From Steromphala cineraria (Eukaryota; Mollusca; Gastropoda; Trochida; Trochidae), in NCBI GenBank assembly GCA_916613615.1, contig OU744731.1:57852289-57916288 (forward strand): a DNA stretch of 64,000 nt, written 5' to 3'. A program made the position numbers and the translations under genes. Of the stretch, positions 45,465 through 58,485 are shown one piece after another. Under the pieces are notes generated by a model. It saw nothing but the letters and a program-made list of their open reading frames with translations, did not search any database and was not told the DNA's origin. The stretch's first letter is position 1, and each line of letters opens with the position of its first letter.

Positions 45465-48400
45465 ACACCCACTAGGGGAAATCAATTTACTTCTTATTCA
45501 TACTTCAACCGAAGTAAATACAATTACTTATTTTGTCAGTATTTCTTTTACTTTTTGTTTGTTTCTTCATCAAACATGAGATAACTTGATATAAATATTA
45601 ACAACAAGTTAAAGTGAAGGGTTATATGCTTTCGGTCTGTATTAAAATGATTTGAGACATAAAAAAAACCAGATCACAAGGGTAAGCATGGGGTATCTGT
45701 CTCCGTCGCTAAGTTTGTGATAAGGGGTTTTAATAAATATACAGAACGTCATACGTATGCATTTGAGTCGTTTGTATTGAACGAGAAAATGTCATGGACG
45801 CGGAGGAACGACGATTTTGTATAATGTATATGCTCCGTATAGTACGCAATTCTACAATGTTAGGGAGCAAAAAAAAAAACAAGTATTGATGGTTTGTTCT
45901 CCTGTTATACTTTCCGCACCTCCACACAAGACTAACAGCAGAACCTTAACCAACTGTTTAATCACCGGTCAAGCTCACAGCATGGAAACTAAACTACATG
46001 AACGCTTCATGACACAGCTTTGTTTGGTTTTGCAGAGTTTAATGTCCCGGATATCTTGAACTCAACAGAGATGCATCATAATAAGCATTTAATCTTTAAA
46101 TCTATAACACATGCTCACATCAAAGCATTCGTCTGAGAGCGAGGTCAATCACTTCTTTCACACAATATCAAAAATATTATGGATCCTTATAAAAATGGTA
46201 TCATTCAAGCCTTGTCAGATTGCATTTTCGAATTCTTAAACCGTGTTCAATCTATTGTAGAATGTAGCGGTATATATTCTTATACAGTTTTTCAAGCTTT
46301 AAAACGTGTATGAATCTATACATAAACGTCGCTACATTCTACAATAAAGAAGTTGATAATCCATAAAACATCTTGTCCTCTTGATAGTCCAACTTCTAAA
46401 ACGCCTCTCAAACAACCCATTATTATATTATTTACGCCAAGTTTGCACAGCGGTTTTTAAGTTTATAACTCCATGAACTTAATAAATTTTAAGTCAATTC
46501 TTATAAATAAATACACAAATACTGGATGTTTCAATGCGTTCATTTGCTCCTAATAAATCAAATAGAATTGCACTATTTACGCGAACGAATTCAAATCTCA
46601 ACAACACGAGAGAGATAAAATGTCAATCAAAACGTCATTTTTTTTTAGCTCCGCCTACAACTGGTTCACCAGCCAATGTAAATCAACAACGGAATCAGGC
46701 GACGTCCTGTCACGTAGCCTTGACATTCATAGTGTCAACGCTGTCTAAATAAAAAACAAACTTGCGAATGTGGGATTCTGTTTGAAAATAGCCGATAAGA
46801 TTATCATAGGTGCCGTACACATTTAAGCTTGACGACACGGAATCAGATCACACCGAATAAAGTTTATGGTAAAATGGCACATTTCTTAAATCTTGTTGCG
46901 AAACAATGCTTGACGAACTGAGCGGCATGTCAATGGCCGATCCCCTTGCAACAGCCGCGACTGCACTGTGTTATGCCTCCTGAGAGGGAAAACGACTGGT
47001 TGTAGTTTTATGAAGCCATGTCATTTATCAAACAAACTATAAAATATTTATATTATATGTGCTGTTGGTTGTTTGTGTCTTTTTACCGTAGTCAGTACGA
47101 AAAACGTTATTTGTTTACGAATAGTTCCGCCATCAGGGGCGTGGCTAAGAGTGATTGGGCGTGGCTAAATATGATGTGACGTCACGAAATTAAGTTTACG
47201 CAAGTATGAACTGAATGTTTGTTAGAGTGTTCAGCGAATCAGGTACACTGATAGCAAATGCCATTTATTTATTGATTTCAAGCTTATCAAATCTCTGTTG
47301 AACATAATTTACACATACTTTCGATTTTCACATCACATTCTGACAAGCTAGATATATCTTGATTTTACATCTCAGTTTCTGTTTTTTGGCTCTTTTATGC
47401 ATTGCGTGTTACAATATAATGTCTTCCCAACATAATCCAAACCTAATCGATCAAATACTCATTACAGAATCATAAGCATTAAAATAAAATAGATTTTAAA
47501 AAACAACAAACAATATATTATATTCAGTATTGTTTTTCGCTATGAGATGCAGCGTTGTATTTCATAGAATAAATAGTTGACGTCAGTGTAGCATCAAAAT
47601 CGTATTTCTTTCAATGTGATGCGACACAAAAGATAACATAAATCAGTTATGAAATCATTGTTTTATTCAGCTAATTATTTCAAAATATAAATAATACCAA
47701 AATTTGATATCTTTTAATACCTACCTTGGAATCGTTTATGACACACTTTTTGTTATTCGAAATTTGTGTTAATAAATCATGGCTTAACGAACGACTTCAT
47801 GTATGAGAGTCGTTTGATTTTGAAGCACGTTCATATAGAAAAAACAATCTGTTCTTATTTCAATAAATAAGAAATATTTCTTTTGCTAGTGTGTCCAAAT
47901 AGGAAAACTTTGATGGTCATGTATGGATGACAACTTGTTTGTTCATTATATACGACGTTTCGACACAGATTCCTCTGCATTATTTTTATTCCAACTTCTA
48001 AAATGCCTCGTAAAGAAAAGTGGGTCACTTGACGTGAAATAGACACATTACAACATGACTATCAATTGCAAATGTGATCTTATCGAATCTCGGGAATCTC
48101 GGAAACTGCGTAGAAGAAATAACTTATAATGAAGCAGTATAGAACTTAAACCCTGTCGACATTAAGGGTAGACTAATTGGTTCTTTTGAATCTAAAATTA
48201 TCAATTATCACATTTCAGGTAATTCAAGTTACGTTAACGGAAATTATGTCATAAAATATTGGTATAGTTGTATAGTTGACACGGGTCTTGCATATCAATG
48301 TATGTAACGCTAAATGCAATTTATGATTAATTTGAAGACACAATTTACTAATATATTATACAAATGGTACAAAACAGTGGATCTTTGTTTCCGTGAAGTG

Positions 48401-51400
48401 TCAATACCAAATGATCATGAGCATATGACACCTAGCGTTTATCAAAATTTAGTCCGTCTTCACTATACTGAAACCTTGCTTTGCTTCTTCTAAATCTATC
48501 GATTCAAACACTGACTTGAAACCCAGATACCTTGTACAAGAATCAGGATATGTACAAACCAAGGAATTGCGTCCCAAAATGCTGCAATTACAAAGTGTTC
48601 TTACATTACCCGATGCAAAGAGTGTAATACCTAATTGAAAAAAAAGGGTTGTGTTGGGGGTCACGTATCCTCGCATTTGTGTCGTTTCAGACACACATGT
48701 TGGCAAATTACATCAAGAGCTGGATCTGGATGCCATTCTTGCAGTGTTTTCCTGCCGCTATTTATGCAATACTTTATTTATTTATTCATATTATGGCAGC
48801 ACTGGTGTTGCGAGATTTCTCTGGTGGTATTTACCTATCAGACATTCATATCTGGAATTGTTATAAGTCATGAACAGGTCAATTATTCATTGCATCAACG
48901 TCCGTGCATGTTTATCAGTGCTGGATTTAAGTACTTTATGGTATAAAGCAGTGTCTAATGACACAATGGCTAGAGCAGCAGAGTTACCATTGAGTCGTGT
49001 ATGTCGACACCATGAATGTTAAACATTTCAATCTTAATTGTTGTGGATCTGTGCTTTTAATGTAACAATATTGTTCAATGAATCATCAAGCATTGAACCA
49101 TGTGAATGATAAAAACGTGTACATGTACTTATATAAAGAGAGTATTAACCAATATGTTTCAGTATAATTCAAAATATTTATTTGATATTTTAATGAGTCT
49201 TGTTATAATAAGACTGTCAAGAAAAGTGACAAGAGACTTGTCGATTTTGTACTTAAAATACAAGAATTAGTGATCTTTAACTTTTTTGCTCAGCATATCT
49301 TAGTCGTTTGTTATATGTGTATGAACCACCTACATCTAACATCTTCATTCTACTTCATTCGTAACAGATTATATATCACACTCCTAAAAAATTTGACACA
49401 TTTTGTTGAACATATTCATATCCATGACAGGAGGAAGATTCCTGGTGTGTACCCTCTGTTACTGTCACCTCACTGTAACGCACATCCTGAATATATAGAA
49501 TTATAGAATGACCAACATTTCGTCTGGCTTCTAGCCGTCCATGCATGTAAGCTCCAGCTGGCATATTACTCGGGGTCGCCGCAACACGCAAACCCTGATG
49601 TGCACCCTCTGTTACTGTCACCTCATTGTAACATCCTGTTCAACTTCTGGAACATTAAATATATAGGGGAAACACTAACCCTCAATATTTCAATTTTAGC
49701 TTTTTCTTTGGTCACTTTGACTATTTACAAGATTCGCAATATGAGAGAAACAAAATTTCATACATGCATATATTCTGAACTTTACCGCCTCATGTATTTC
49801 CATAAACAAGTCATTCTTAATACAAATCTTTTATAACGAATGATGGCCCACTATGAAGCATGCTGGCCAAGGTTATGCCTGTCTTTGCATTCAGATAAGT
49901 CAGTTTATTGTTTAAGGTATTTTAGTTTCATACCTTGTTAGCAATTCTTGTTAAATGTCTGATTTTATTAAGCATATATGTAAATAATAATAATAATAAT
50001 AATATCATATACACATAATAAGGCTTTTAAAAAGAAATTGAAAGTCCGAAAATGGGAGCAAAAGTTTGCCATTTACATTTAAAGAGGTATTTAATGCTGG
50101 TGTATTTTGGCACGAAATATAATATTCGATCTAGTCCGTTTGTGGTCCACTTAGTGTTAATGATAAGTGATCGATCACCTTATGACAAACATTCAAATAA
50201 TAGAAATCCAGAAACAGGGGCAACTCACAGTATAGTCTTTTATTGGGAGTTGTAGAAAAGGGAAAAGATCAATATTGTCATTGTTTTGCAATTTAAGTTT
50301 ACACGTACTTGCAGCAAACACCAACAGCAGAATCTCTTCAATTTTAGTACATACACATTCTGATATTTTGTTCTTAAATTTCAGAACTAAATTGCATTAT
50401 ACTATGTTGTTGTTATTACAAATCATGAATGCACTGTTTTAGATACGTGGTCAGGCATAGTATTCAAAAGTGCAAGTGTACAAAAATAGTAAAATATGAA
50501 AACCGCAACTTGTTGTCTTCAGGAGATTGTGAATTAGTTAAAAATAGTATCATTACAATTATCAACATTGTCTTATGAGGACTCACGATTTGAAGAAAAT
50601 TATTCGCATGGGTGATGATCGCTTGCATTTTTAGGGCATTTAGAACTAATAACTGAAATATTTTACATTTGTACACTTACACTATATTACATCATTTTGC
50701 ATGACCAATATCAGGTGTCAGAAAGTAATATTCGGGAAAGAGGTATTGATCTGATCATTTTTGTTATGATGTGACAATCTGACAACGTTGATCTTTACAA
50801 TTATTATTTGCGCCAAGCATAAACTGACACATTAATAATCCTTGTCATTGTTTATTCACATATCATTCCATTCATTATCTTTTCAAAGCTTGATATCTGA
50901 GAAGATGATGATGAACAACCTCGAGCCATAATGATCCATCAACTCAGAAAGAATACGTATGTCTCACGGGACTATCATTTTAATCTTGAAACGTTGCAAA
51001 ATGTATAATAAGGAAACGGGACAATCACGCTGTCAGCTCGATAGTGGGATAGTGTCGCTCATGCTCGTACTATTTATCAGTTACAATTACCTCACAGCTT
51101 TTAAATCAGGAGAGATAATGTTTCAATTTTTGAAACCATTATCAAATCTTTTGTGGAAATAACTTTATGAGAAAGAAAGTAATTGTAAAACAAATAATGG
51201 AACCGGTAAAATATAAAGTATAATTAAGCTAAAAAAATTAACATCATAATTAACAGGCAGGACATGCACTAAACTGATATATTAATCAACCAACACGGAG
51301 TTGGAGGCCTTTGCTATGAATAGAAGGCTGTTTATTGTCCGAAACAGTCGTTAGTATAATAGTGTCCCAACAGTGGCATTGCCTTTATTAACTAGTGTAC

Positions 51401-52315
51401 CGTCTACTAACTGCTGGGATGACCCGTGAAGTCGTGAGGTCAAGCACTGATTATCTGTCTTGTTTCACCACTTGTGTCAATTAATGCTTCCTTGGTCTCA
51501 ATACATGCTAGTTAACTGTGCAGGCTTTTAGCAGTTCCATTATCGTCTTCTGAATTGAGGTGTTAAGCCCATCAACACACCATAGCATCAACACACGAAA
51601 TGAATCATCTATCAGAAACATTCATGTGAATGTAACACACATTCTTTTAGAAGAAAGGTTAACACAATGAATTTGAAACGCCAACTTTACTGCCAGGACC
51701 ATGAATATAGATTTGAATTTATTTACGATATTTCCTTCAGTTGTTGAATCACTATACACTTGTAATGAAGCACTTTTCTGACTGTATGTTATTTATCAAA
51801 AGCTATTTCAAAGTGTCCCAAGTTTAGAGAGTAAAGAAAATAACCTCCTGTACTTTACCAATAAGGTTAGTTTACTTTAAACCTCTACCTTGAGTTGCAT
51901 TGAGATAGTCTTGCATTTGTTAACATTTGTTACTATTATCATGTGATCACTTTATTTACCTGCCACTTTGAAACCCAAAACGTCAGCCACTCAACAAACT
52001 AGGTTTAATCAAAGTATCTTGAATTATTGTATACTTTAGCAGTATACTTTGGAGAACAATTCTTTTAAATTCAAAATAAGTCTATGCTCCAATCAAATCT
52101 TGGGAATCAATGTTCTTTTGATAACCTAAGGTGGCTACTTGTCTTTTATCTAGATAACATCAGTCTTCCGATTCGACGTTGAGCTGATGGATCTAAAGCC
52201 TTGTCAGGTTTACTTATTACTGGTGTTGCTTAATGCTTTAATCATAGCAGTCTATCCATCTCAAATTTGCATTTGTTGTTAAATACATAGTTTTACTGTA
52301 AAAGTCATGATGTCG
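45465..52315. other. Long gene-free stretch with minor repeats
   Basis: No exon could be supported. Seen in it: a foldback at about 46254-46347 (TTGTAGAATGTAGCG and its inverse); TGACGTCA at about 47179; a direct repeat of TGTTACTGTCACCTCA at about 49458 and 49610; an (AAT)n run at about 49985-50000; and a relative of the 37690 repeat at about 51343-51490. Frames at 48649-48873 and 49376-49621 were examined and not recognised. Confidence 0.45.
46254..46347. repeat. Short foldback
   Basis: TTGTAGAATGTAGCG and its inverse CGCTACATTCTACAA sit at the two ends of about 94 bp. It may be a small MITE. No TSD was established. Confidence 0.5.
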
Positions 52316-52469
52316 GTCGCCATTTCTATGCAGACGACTCCCAACTTGCAGACAGCTTCACACAAATGAATGAATCCTTCATTGTTAACAAACTAGAGTC
52401 TTGCATTGGTGATGTGAAAACATGGATGGGCTCAAATCTGCTGAAACTTAATGATGACAAGACGGAAGC
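52316..52469 (+). pseudogene. LINE reverse-transcriptase fragment, 5' part (before BEL insertion)
   Basis: The frame reads HDVGRHFYADDSQLADSF, then CIGDVKTWMGSNLLKLNDDK, the YADD active-site region of a non-LTR reverse transcriptase of the CR1/L2/Rex type. Homology starts abruptly at about 52316, so the LINE copy was 5'-truncated. It continues at 58491 after the BEL element and its 5-bp duplication. Confidence 0.8.
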
Positions 52470-52657
52470 TGTTGAGAAGTAAATTCATTTGATTTTCCTT
52501 AGCGGGCTTCGTTAATCTTGGTCCCTGGGAGTTACGTCCCTTGAGTTGACGCCCGTTTCCGACGACGCCACGTTTTTGTCTATGAAAATGTATTGATGCC
52601 TGTTCCACGAAATGAAGCCTTTTAATTCAACAAACCTGCCTTATTTCCATATTTTCA
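52470..52657 (+). repeat. 5' LTR of BEL/Pao element
   Basis: It runs TGTTGAGAAG...ATATTTTCA and ends TG...CA. It differs from the 3' LTR at one place (GGGCTTCG versus GGGCTTTG). At 188 bp it is short for the group. Confidence 0.95.
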
Positions 52658-52675
52658 TGGTCCCGCGAGCCGGAT
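52658..52675 (+). other. Putative primer-binding site
   Basis: TGGTCCCGCGAGCCGG follows the LTR directly. It starts TGG, as expected for complementarity to the CCA end of a tRNA. The tRNA species was not identified. Confidence 0.7.
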
Positions 52676-52760
52676 GCATCTTTGTGAGTGACATTAACTG
52701 TGTAATTAGTGAACTATTCGAAACAGAACTTTGAATGTTTACATGTTGCGTCGAAACAAA

Positions 52761-55700
52761 ATGGCGACCGAATCACAAGCAAGTGTTCATAAGAAACGTG
52801 ATAGACATCCCCCAGGATATCTTAAAGACTATGAAACGAACATTGTTAACCCTCCTGCTGCTAGGTCTTATAGTGAAGATTTTCATACTGAGCACCCCCA
52901 GGTTGTGAAACTGCCTACCACTCACCCTCCTCCAACTCACCCACCTGTTCACCTTGATCATTCTCAATGCATACATCATGACCAAGTTAAACCAGCTGAT
53001 GTGGATCAACCTGCTGTCTACACTTTCCAATCTCCACAAGTGTCCTATGTTGCTGCTCATGTTGGTAATCTCAACTTAGACAGCCCTGTTAGTGTGTCAC
53101 CAGTTCAAACCAATATTCCACGCATGCCTATCACTTCTACACGAATTTCAGAACGACCACTTCTACCAAATGTACCTGAACTACTTCTTGCATCTTCATA
53201 CGGTATGCCACGACCGACTTTGCCGTCATTTCGAAGTGGTTCGGAAAGAGATTTTGCAATGCTCAAAATGGCATTTGACAATTTAGTTAGTGGATCTCAA
53301 GTGTCTCAGCAATACAAATACCAGCTGCTACTGGACAGATTAGGTGGTGCCCCCAAGCGTTTAGCAGAAGCTTATCTCTATGATTGTGAACCATACACAA
53401 GGGCTATGGCAGCACTTCAGGAGACCTATGGTCAACCAAGACAGCTGGTACAAAGTGAGATTGGTGCTATACTCAATATGCCACCCCTTCGAATAGGAGA
53501 CTATGATGCCTTTGAGAACCTATCACTTTCCCTTAGTACCCTCATTGGTATGCTCCGTTCACTTGAAGGTTCCCATGGAAGTGAACTGACATGTGGTTCA
53601 CATGTTGATCGTATACTTGGTAAGCTCCCCCCTGGTACCAGAGATAGTTTTGTTGAACATTGCATTAGTAAGGGCATACTGAGACCTGACGACTGTAAGT
53701 CGTATACCCTAATTGACCTGTCTGACTGGTTGAGGACCAAAGCAAGAGCAAAGAAGATTGCACATAAAGCAGCAACCTTGTACCAGCCTCCAAGGCTAGG
53801 TCGGGATGTGCCATACATCAGGAAACCACCTACCCCTACTGCAGTATTCTCTACAAACAGTACACCGCAGCGAAACCAGACGCCACCTTCACACTCTCCA
53901 TACCAGCAACCTGAAAGAACTGGATATTGTGCGTATTGTAATGGAAGCCATCACATCACCAATTGTTGTGATTTCAGAAAGCTTTCCCCCACAGATGTAA
54001 GGAAATGGATCCGGGACAACAACCGGTGTTCTGCATGTCCCCGTAAGCATCAGTTAAAGGCCTGTAACCTCCACAAACCCTGTCAAGTGTGTAACAAGCT
54101 TCATCTCTCCATATTGCATGATGCTAACACAAACAGAGACCAAGCAAAGGTCAAGCAATTCTTTGTGGACCAGCCTAACAATCCAGTCATGCTAAAAATC
54201 GTACCTGTCTACATCCATGGACCTCACGGTCGTCTCAAGACCCACGCCATCTTAGACGACGGATCGATGCGCACTATGGTGATGTCCTCACTGGTTAAAT
54301 CACTTTCCCTCCCCTCAAGGCCAGACAGGATCCTGTTGTCTACAATCAAGCGAGGGAGATTTGACTGTCCTGGTCAAGCAGTTAAGCTCACCATTTCTTC
54401 AGTTGATACCCCAGATGTTTGTTTCCAGATTGACAATGCCTTCACCTCTGAGGATATTCGACTGTCAAGCTACACCTACCAAGTTGATGCCATTAAAAGC
54501 CAGTACCCTCATCTACAGGATAAACCACTACCCGAGATAACTGATGTAAAGCCTATGATCCTGATTGGGTCTGACAATGCAGACCTTATCACTCCCGTGA
54601 AGCCAATACAATTTGGTGCACCAGGTGCCCCGGTTGCTGTGTGCACATCACTAGGATGGACTCTTCAAGGACCGTCCCCTCATGAGACCTCACAAAGCGA
54701 AGCCTGTCTATTCACTGAAACCCACCATAGTCAAGATAACCTCTTTCAACAAGTTGAGAAACTTTGGCAGATGGACGTTATACCCTATTCAGCAAAACAA
54801 GTTTCTAAGTCAAAGGAAGATAAGTTTGCCCTGTCTCTTCTGGAGGAGAAGACTGTCAGAGTACCTGTTAAGTCTGGTGAGGACACTAGTCTTCATTACG
54901 CCACACCACTGTTGCGGAAACCAGATGCCAGCTCACTATGTGTTCCACTGGAGGTCATGATGCCTAACTTGAGACGTACTGAAAAGCACCATGCAAGTAA
55001 ACCTGAACTTACAGAGGTCCACAACGATGCAATCAGGAAACTTGTGAATGAAGAATTTGTTAAAGTGGTTGACAAAGATGAAGCCGATGAGTCCCAGGAA
55101 TCCTGGTATATTCCTCACCATGTGGTAACTAACAACAACAAGTCTCGTTTGGTATTCAACTGCTCCTTTGAATACAAGGGACTGAACCTGAATAAGCAAC
55201 TCTTACCAGGTCCGTCTATTGGATCTTCTCTCCTTGGAGTCTTGCTAAGGTTCCGAAGGAACAAGATAGCCATTTCTGGAGACATCAAAGCCATGTTCCA
55301 CCAAGTTCGTCTTCTCCCTGAAGACCAAAGTACCCTAAGATTCATATGGCGTGATATGAATGACAACAAAGAACCAACAATATACCAGTGGCAAGTACTG
55401 CCCTTTGGGACCACATGCAGCCCCTGCTGTGCAACGTTCGCACTGATGAAGCACGCTCGTGATGCCGAACAGCAACATCCAGAAGTGACGAGATGTGTCG
55501 ATGAGGCCTTTTATGTTGACAATTGCCTTGATAGCCTGGAAGACCCCTGTGAAGCCAAGTCCCTCGTGATGAACCTCCGGAAAGTTCTTGCTGAAGGTGG
55601 ATTCAATATTCGCCAATGGGCTAGTAACAAGCCAGAGGTACTGTCCGACTTGCCCCCTGAAGCAAAGTCTACATCCTTTAAACTTTGGTCGACCCTGGAC

Positions 55701-58055
55701 CAAGGAGATGTCAATGAAGCCGCGCTGGGACTGCACTGGAAGTGTGATTCAGATACCCTTGCTTATCGTCATCGCACTGTTAACTATGAGACATTGAACA
55801 TGAGAGCAGTTTACCAGGTCCTAGCAACACAGTATGACCCCATTGGATACCTCACTCCATATACCTCACGAGCTAAGGTTATCATCCAGGATATGTGGAA
55901 GGGCAAATCAGCCTGGGAAGAGGAGATCACCTCACAAAGCCTCCGAAAACAGTTCACCGAGTGGGAATCAGAACTAGATGAGATCTCCAATGTCTGTATC
56001 AACAGGTGCTACATCCCCACTTCTTTCGAAGCAAACAATATCCAACAGCAACTTCATGTTTTCTGTGATGCCTCTGAGCGCATCTATGGATCAGTTGCTT
56101 ACCTCAGATCAGAGAACACTGAGAATGATGTACATGTCAGCTTTGTATCTGCCAGAAGCCGTGTTGCACCCAAGAAACAGCTCTCCATGCCCAGACTTGA
56201 ACTTTGTGCTGCCCTGACTGGCGCACAGCTTACAGACACCTTGAACCGTGAGTTAGGCCTTTCAATTGCCAGCACCTTTCTCTGGAGTGACTCCAACACT
56301 GTCCTTACCTGGTTGAAGTCAGACTCATGTCGCTATAAGGTTTTTGTTGGCACAAGGGTTGCGGAAATCCAGTCTCTCACCCCATTTGAGAACTGGCATT
56401 ACGTCAATACAAAGCAAAACCCTGCTGATGACCTGACCCGAGGGAAATCGCTAAAGGAACTGTGTGATGAATCACGTTGGCGTAATGGACCACCCTTTTT
56501 AAGGGAAATACCTGAACAATGGCAGTCAGCTGAGGCCAATTCCCATGACACTGACCTGTCTGAAACAGAGTCCGAACTGCGTAAAGCAACAGTTGTGTTC
56601 AATACCAATGTATCAAGCCTTCCAGATCCTGCTAAGTACGATACCTTTGATGGCCTGGTGAACGCATACATTGAGAGTGTTGACGGGGCGGCTGAGAAAC
56701 CAATCTCTGATGTAGAGATGATGCTCTTTCAAAGAGTACAAGAGGAGTGCTTTGCTGATGAAGCAAGAGCCCTCAAGGCTACGAGGCCAGTGCTGACTAC
56801 CAGTAGATTGATTGGGTTAGCTCCAGAGTATGACCCCACTACTAACCTCATCCGTGTAGGAGGAAGACTCAGAGAAGCAGAGGACATTCCTGAGAATGTG
56901 AAACACCCTGTTCTTCTAGATCCTACCCATAACATCACCAAACTATTGATCAAACGATATGACGATATGCTCAAGCACTATGGACCCGAAAGACTGTTAG
57001 CAGAGATCCGAAGAGAGTTCTGGATACTACGAGGCCGTGAAGCTATTAAGAGACACCAAAGAGAATGTCTGGAATGCCAGAGACTCCGTGCAATGCCTAA
57101 GCTACCCAAGATGGCAGACCTACCCAAGGCAAGACTGAGGCTGTACAAGCCTGCCTTCTATTCTACAGGTGTTGATTGCTTCGGTCCTATGTGGTTTAAA
57201 GTAGGACGTAGGCAGGAGAAACGGTGGGGGATTGTCTTCAAGTGCATGACAACAAGAGCAGTGTACCTAGACCTACTTGAGAACATGGACGCTGATTCCT
57301 TCCTAATGAGTGTGCGTAGGTTCATATCTCACAGAGGTAAACCCCATGAGATATTATCAGACTGTGGTACCAACTTTAAAGGAGGAGACACAGAATTGAT
57401 GGAGGCCTTTGAAGCTATGAACCCAAACATCCGTGACCAGTTGATGCCTCACAAGATCATCTTCAAGTACAACCCTCCTTATGCACCACACTTTGGTGGA
57501 GTGTGGGAAAGAGAAGTCCGATCAGTAAAGCAAGGGCTAAAGGCTGTCCTTGGAACTCAAGCAGTTACAGAACCAGTCCTCAGAACAGTGATGTCAGAAA
57601 TCTGTGCAATTCTGAACTCGAAACCTCTTGGCTACATCTCCAGTGATGTTGCCGACATTGATCCTGTGACACCAAATTCCTTGTTGATGGGAAGACCAGA
57701 CACCTCACTTCCACAAGTGGTCTACCCAGAAGATGAGCTTTTGGGTAGAAGGCGTTGGCGACACTGCCAAGTGTTAGCTGACCAGTTCTGGAAAGCCTTC
57801 ATCCGACGATACCTCCCTACGCTACAACCACGTGGTAAATGGCACAGAGATCATAACCGCATCTCTGTGGATGACGTGGTGATGATTATGGACCCCCAAC
57901 AGATTCGAGCCAACTGGCTCGTTGGACGGGTGACTGAGGCTCCCCAGAGCTCAGATGGGAAAGTACGAGCCGCGAAAGTGTGTGTTGGAGAACACACTTA
58001 TCTGAGACCTGTGTCGCGCCTTGTGAAGCTACCTAACATGAATGAGACTGACTGA
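52761..58055 (+). CDS. BEL/Pao gag-pol polyprotein, 1764 aa, intact
   Basis: Encodes the particle protein and enzymes for copy-and-paste retrotransposition. In order: a DUF1759-type gag region (~150-260); Cys/His knuckles starting at C390 (YCAYC...H) and continuing through CPRKHQ and CQVCNKLH; an aspartic protease with LDDGS (498-502); a reverse transcriptase with FYVDN at the active site (917-921), as usual for Pao-type enzymes; an RNase H/A17 region with CDAS (D1103); an integrase HHCC finger (~1405-1455); and an integrase core with D1472, D1534 and E1583. A DUF5641-type C-terminal domain follows (WRHCQVLADQFWKAFI). The ATG at 52761 has a good context (A at -3, G at +4). An upstream ATG at 52743 is also in frame. 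There is no stop or frameshift. Confidence 0.95.
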   Translation: MATESQASVHKKRDRHPPGYLKDYETNIVNPPAARSYSEDFHTEHPQVVKLPTTHPPPTHPPVHLDHSQCIHHDQVKPADVDQPAVYTFQSPQVSYVAAHVGNLNLDSPVSVSPVQTNIPRMPITSTRISERPLLPNVPELLLASSYGMPRPTLPSFRSGSERDFAMLKMAFDNLVSGSQVSQQYKYQLLLDRLGGAPKRLAEAYLYDCEPYTRAMAALQETYGQPRQLVQSEIGAILNMPPLRIGDYDAFENLSLSLSTLIGMLRSLEGSHGSELTCGSHVDRILGKLPPGTRDSFVEHCISKGILRPDDCKSYTLIDLSDWLRTKARAKKIAHKAATLYQPPRLGRDVPYIRKPPTPTAVFSTNSTPQRNQTPPSHSPYQQPERTGYCAYCNGSHHITNCCDFRKLSPTDVRKWIRDNNRCSACPRKHQLKACNLHKPCQVCNKLHLSILHDANTNRDQAKVKQFFVDQPNNPVMLKIVPVYIHGPHGRLKTHAILDDGSMRTMVMSSLVKSLSLPSRPDRILLSTIKRGRFDCPGQAVKLTISSVDTPDVCFQIDNAFTSEDIRLSSYTYQVDAIKSQYPHLQDKPLPEITDVKPMILIGSDNADLITPVKPIQFGAPGAPVAVCTSLGWTLQGPSPHETSQSEACLFTETHHSQDNLFQQVEKLWQMDVIPYSAKQVSKSKEDKFALSLLEEKTVRVPVKSGEDTSLHYATPLLRKPDASSLCVPLEVMMPNLRRTEKHHASKPELTEVHNDAIRKLVNEEFVKVVDKDEADESQESWYIPHHVVTNNNKSRLVFNCSFEYKGLNLNKQLLPGPSIGSSLLGVLLRFRRNKIAISGDIKAMFHQVRLLPEDQSTLRFIWRDMNDNKEPTIYQWQVLPFGTTCSPCCATFALMKHARDAEQQHPEVTRCVDEAFYVDNCLDSLEDPCEAKSLVMNLRKVLAEGGFNIRQWASNKPEVLSDLPPEAKSTSFKLWSTLDQGDVNEAALGLHWKCDSDTLAYRHRTVNYETLNMRAVYQVLATQYDPIGYLTPYTSRAKVIIQDMWKGKSAWEEEITSQSLRKQFTEWESELDEISNVCINRCYIPTSFEANNIQQQLHVFCDASERIYGSVAYLRSENTENDVHVSFVSARSRVAPKKQLSMPRLELCAALTGAQLTDTLNRELGLSIASTFLWSDSNTVLTWLKSDSCRYKVFVGTRVAEIQSLTPFENWHYVNTKQNPADDLTRGKSLKELCDESRWRNGPPFLREIPEQWQSAEANSHDTDLSETESELRKATVVFNTNVSSLPDPAKYDTFDGLVNAYIESVDGAAEKPISDVEMMLFQRVQEECFADEARALKATRPVLTTSRLIGLAPEYDPTTNLIRVGGRLREAEDIPENVKHPVLLDPTHNITKLLIKRYDDMLKHYGPERLLAEIRREFWILRGREAIKRHQRECLECQRLRAMPKLPKMADLPKARLRLYKPAFYSTGVDCFGPMWFKVGRRQEKRWGIVFKCMTTRAVYLDLLENMDADSFLMSVRRFISHRGKPHEILSDCGTNFKGGDTELMEAFEAMNPNIRDQLMPHKIIFKYNPPYAPHFGGVWEREVRSVKQGLKAVLGTQAVTEPVLRTVMSEICAILNSKPLGYISSDVADIDPVTPNSLLMGRPDTSLPQVVYPEDELLGRRRWRHCQVLADQFWKAFIRRYLPTLQPRGKWHRDHNRISVDDVVMIMDPQQIRANWLVGRVTEAPQSSDGKVRAAKVCVGEHTYLRPVSRLVKLPNMNETD

Positions 58056-58279
58056 TAATAACACATGATCGTGTCCATGAACTGTGTTTGGATCATGTGC
58101 TTATGACCAAATTCTGATTCCTCCAGTTACACTACCCCCTCAAACCTAATTCAGATGCCATATACTCCATTCAAAGACTCTAAATGTTTGACACTGTTTA
58201 TTATAGATTTCTCAAAGGAAGGTCCTGACTAATTTGCATGCTTTGTTATTATTGGTTTATTGCAAATTTTGAAAGGTTT

Positions 58280-58297
58280 TCAAAATTTGGGGGCGGC
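58280..58297 (+). other. Putative polypurine tract region of BEL element
   Basis: A G-rich stretch (TTTGGGGGCGGC) directly precedes the 3' LTR, the expected place for second-strand priming. It is not a clean purine run. Confidence 0.5.
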
Positions 58298-58485
58298 TGT
58301 TGAGAAGTAAATTCATTTGATTTTCCTTAGCGGGCTTTGTTAATCTTGGTCCCTGGGAGTTACGTCCCTTGAGTTGACGCCCGTTTCCGACGACGCCACG
58401 TTTTTGTCTATGAAAATGTATTGATGCCTGTTCCACGAAATGAAGCCTTTTAATTCAACAAACCTGCCTTATTTCCATATTTTCA
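58298..58485 (+). repeat. 3' LTR of BEL/Pao element
   Basis: 188 bp, identical to 52470-52657 except for one C/T difference. Confidence 0.95.

Noticed and set aside
48635..48946. Three overlapping hydrophobic frames that might be a membrane protein
   Set aside because: They compete on the same strand, lack a domain, and hydrophobicity is expected from T-rich DNA.
49376..49621. 81-codon minus-strand frame with a duplicated VTVTEG(A/T)HQ block
   Set aside because: The duplication comes from a DNA direct repeat. I recognise no protein family and see no splice or promoter support.
53501..56974. Several 60-130-codon frames antisense or out of frame in the BEL element
   Set aside because: They are shadows of the intact gag-pol frame and show no domain of their own.
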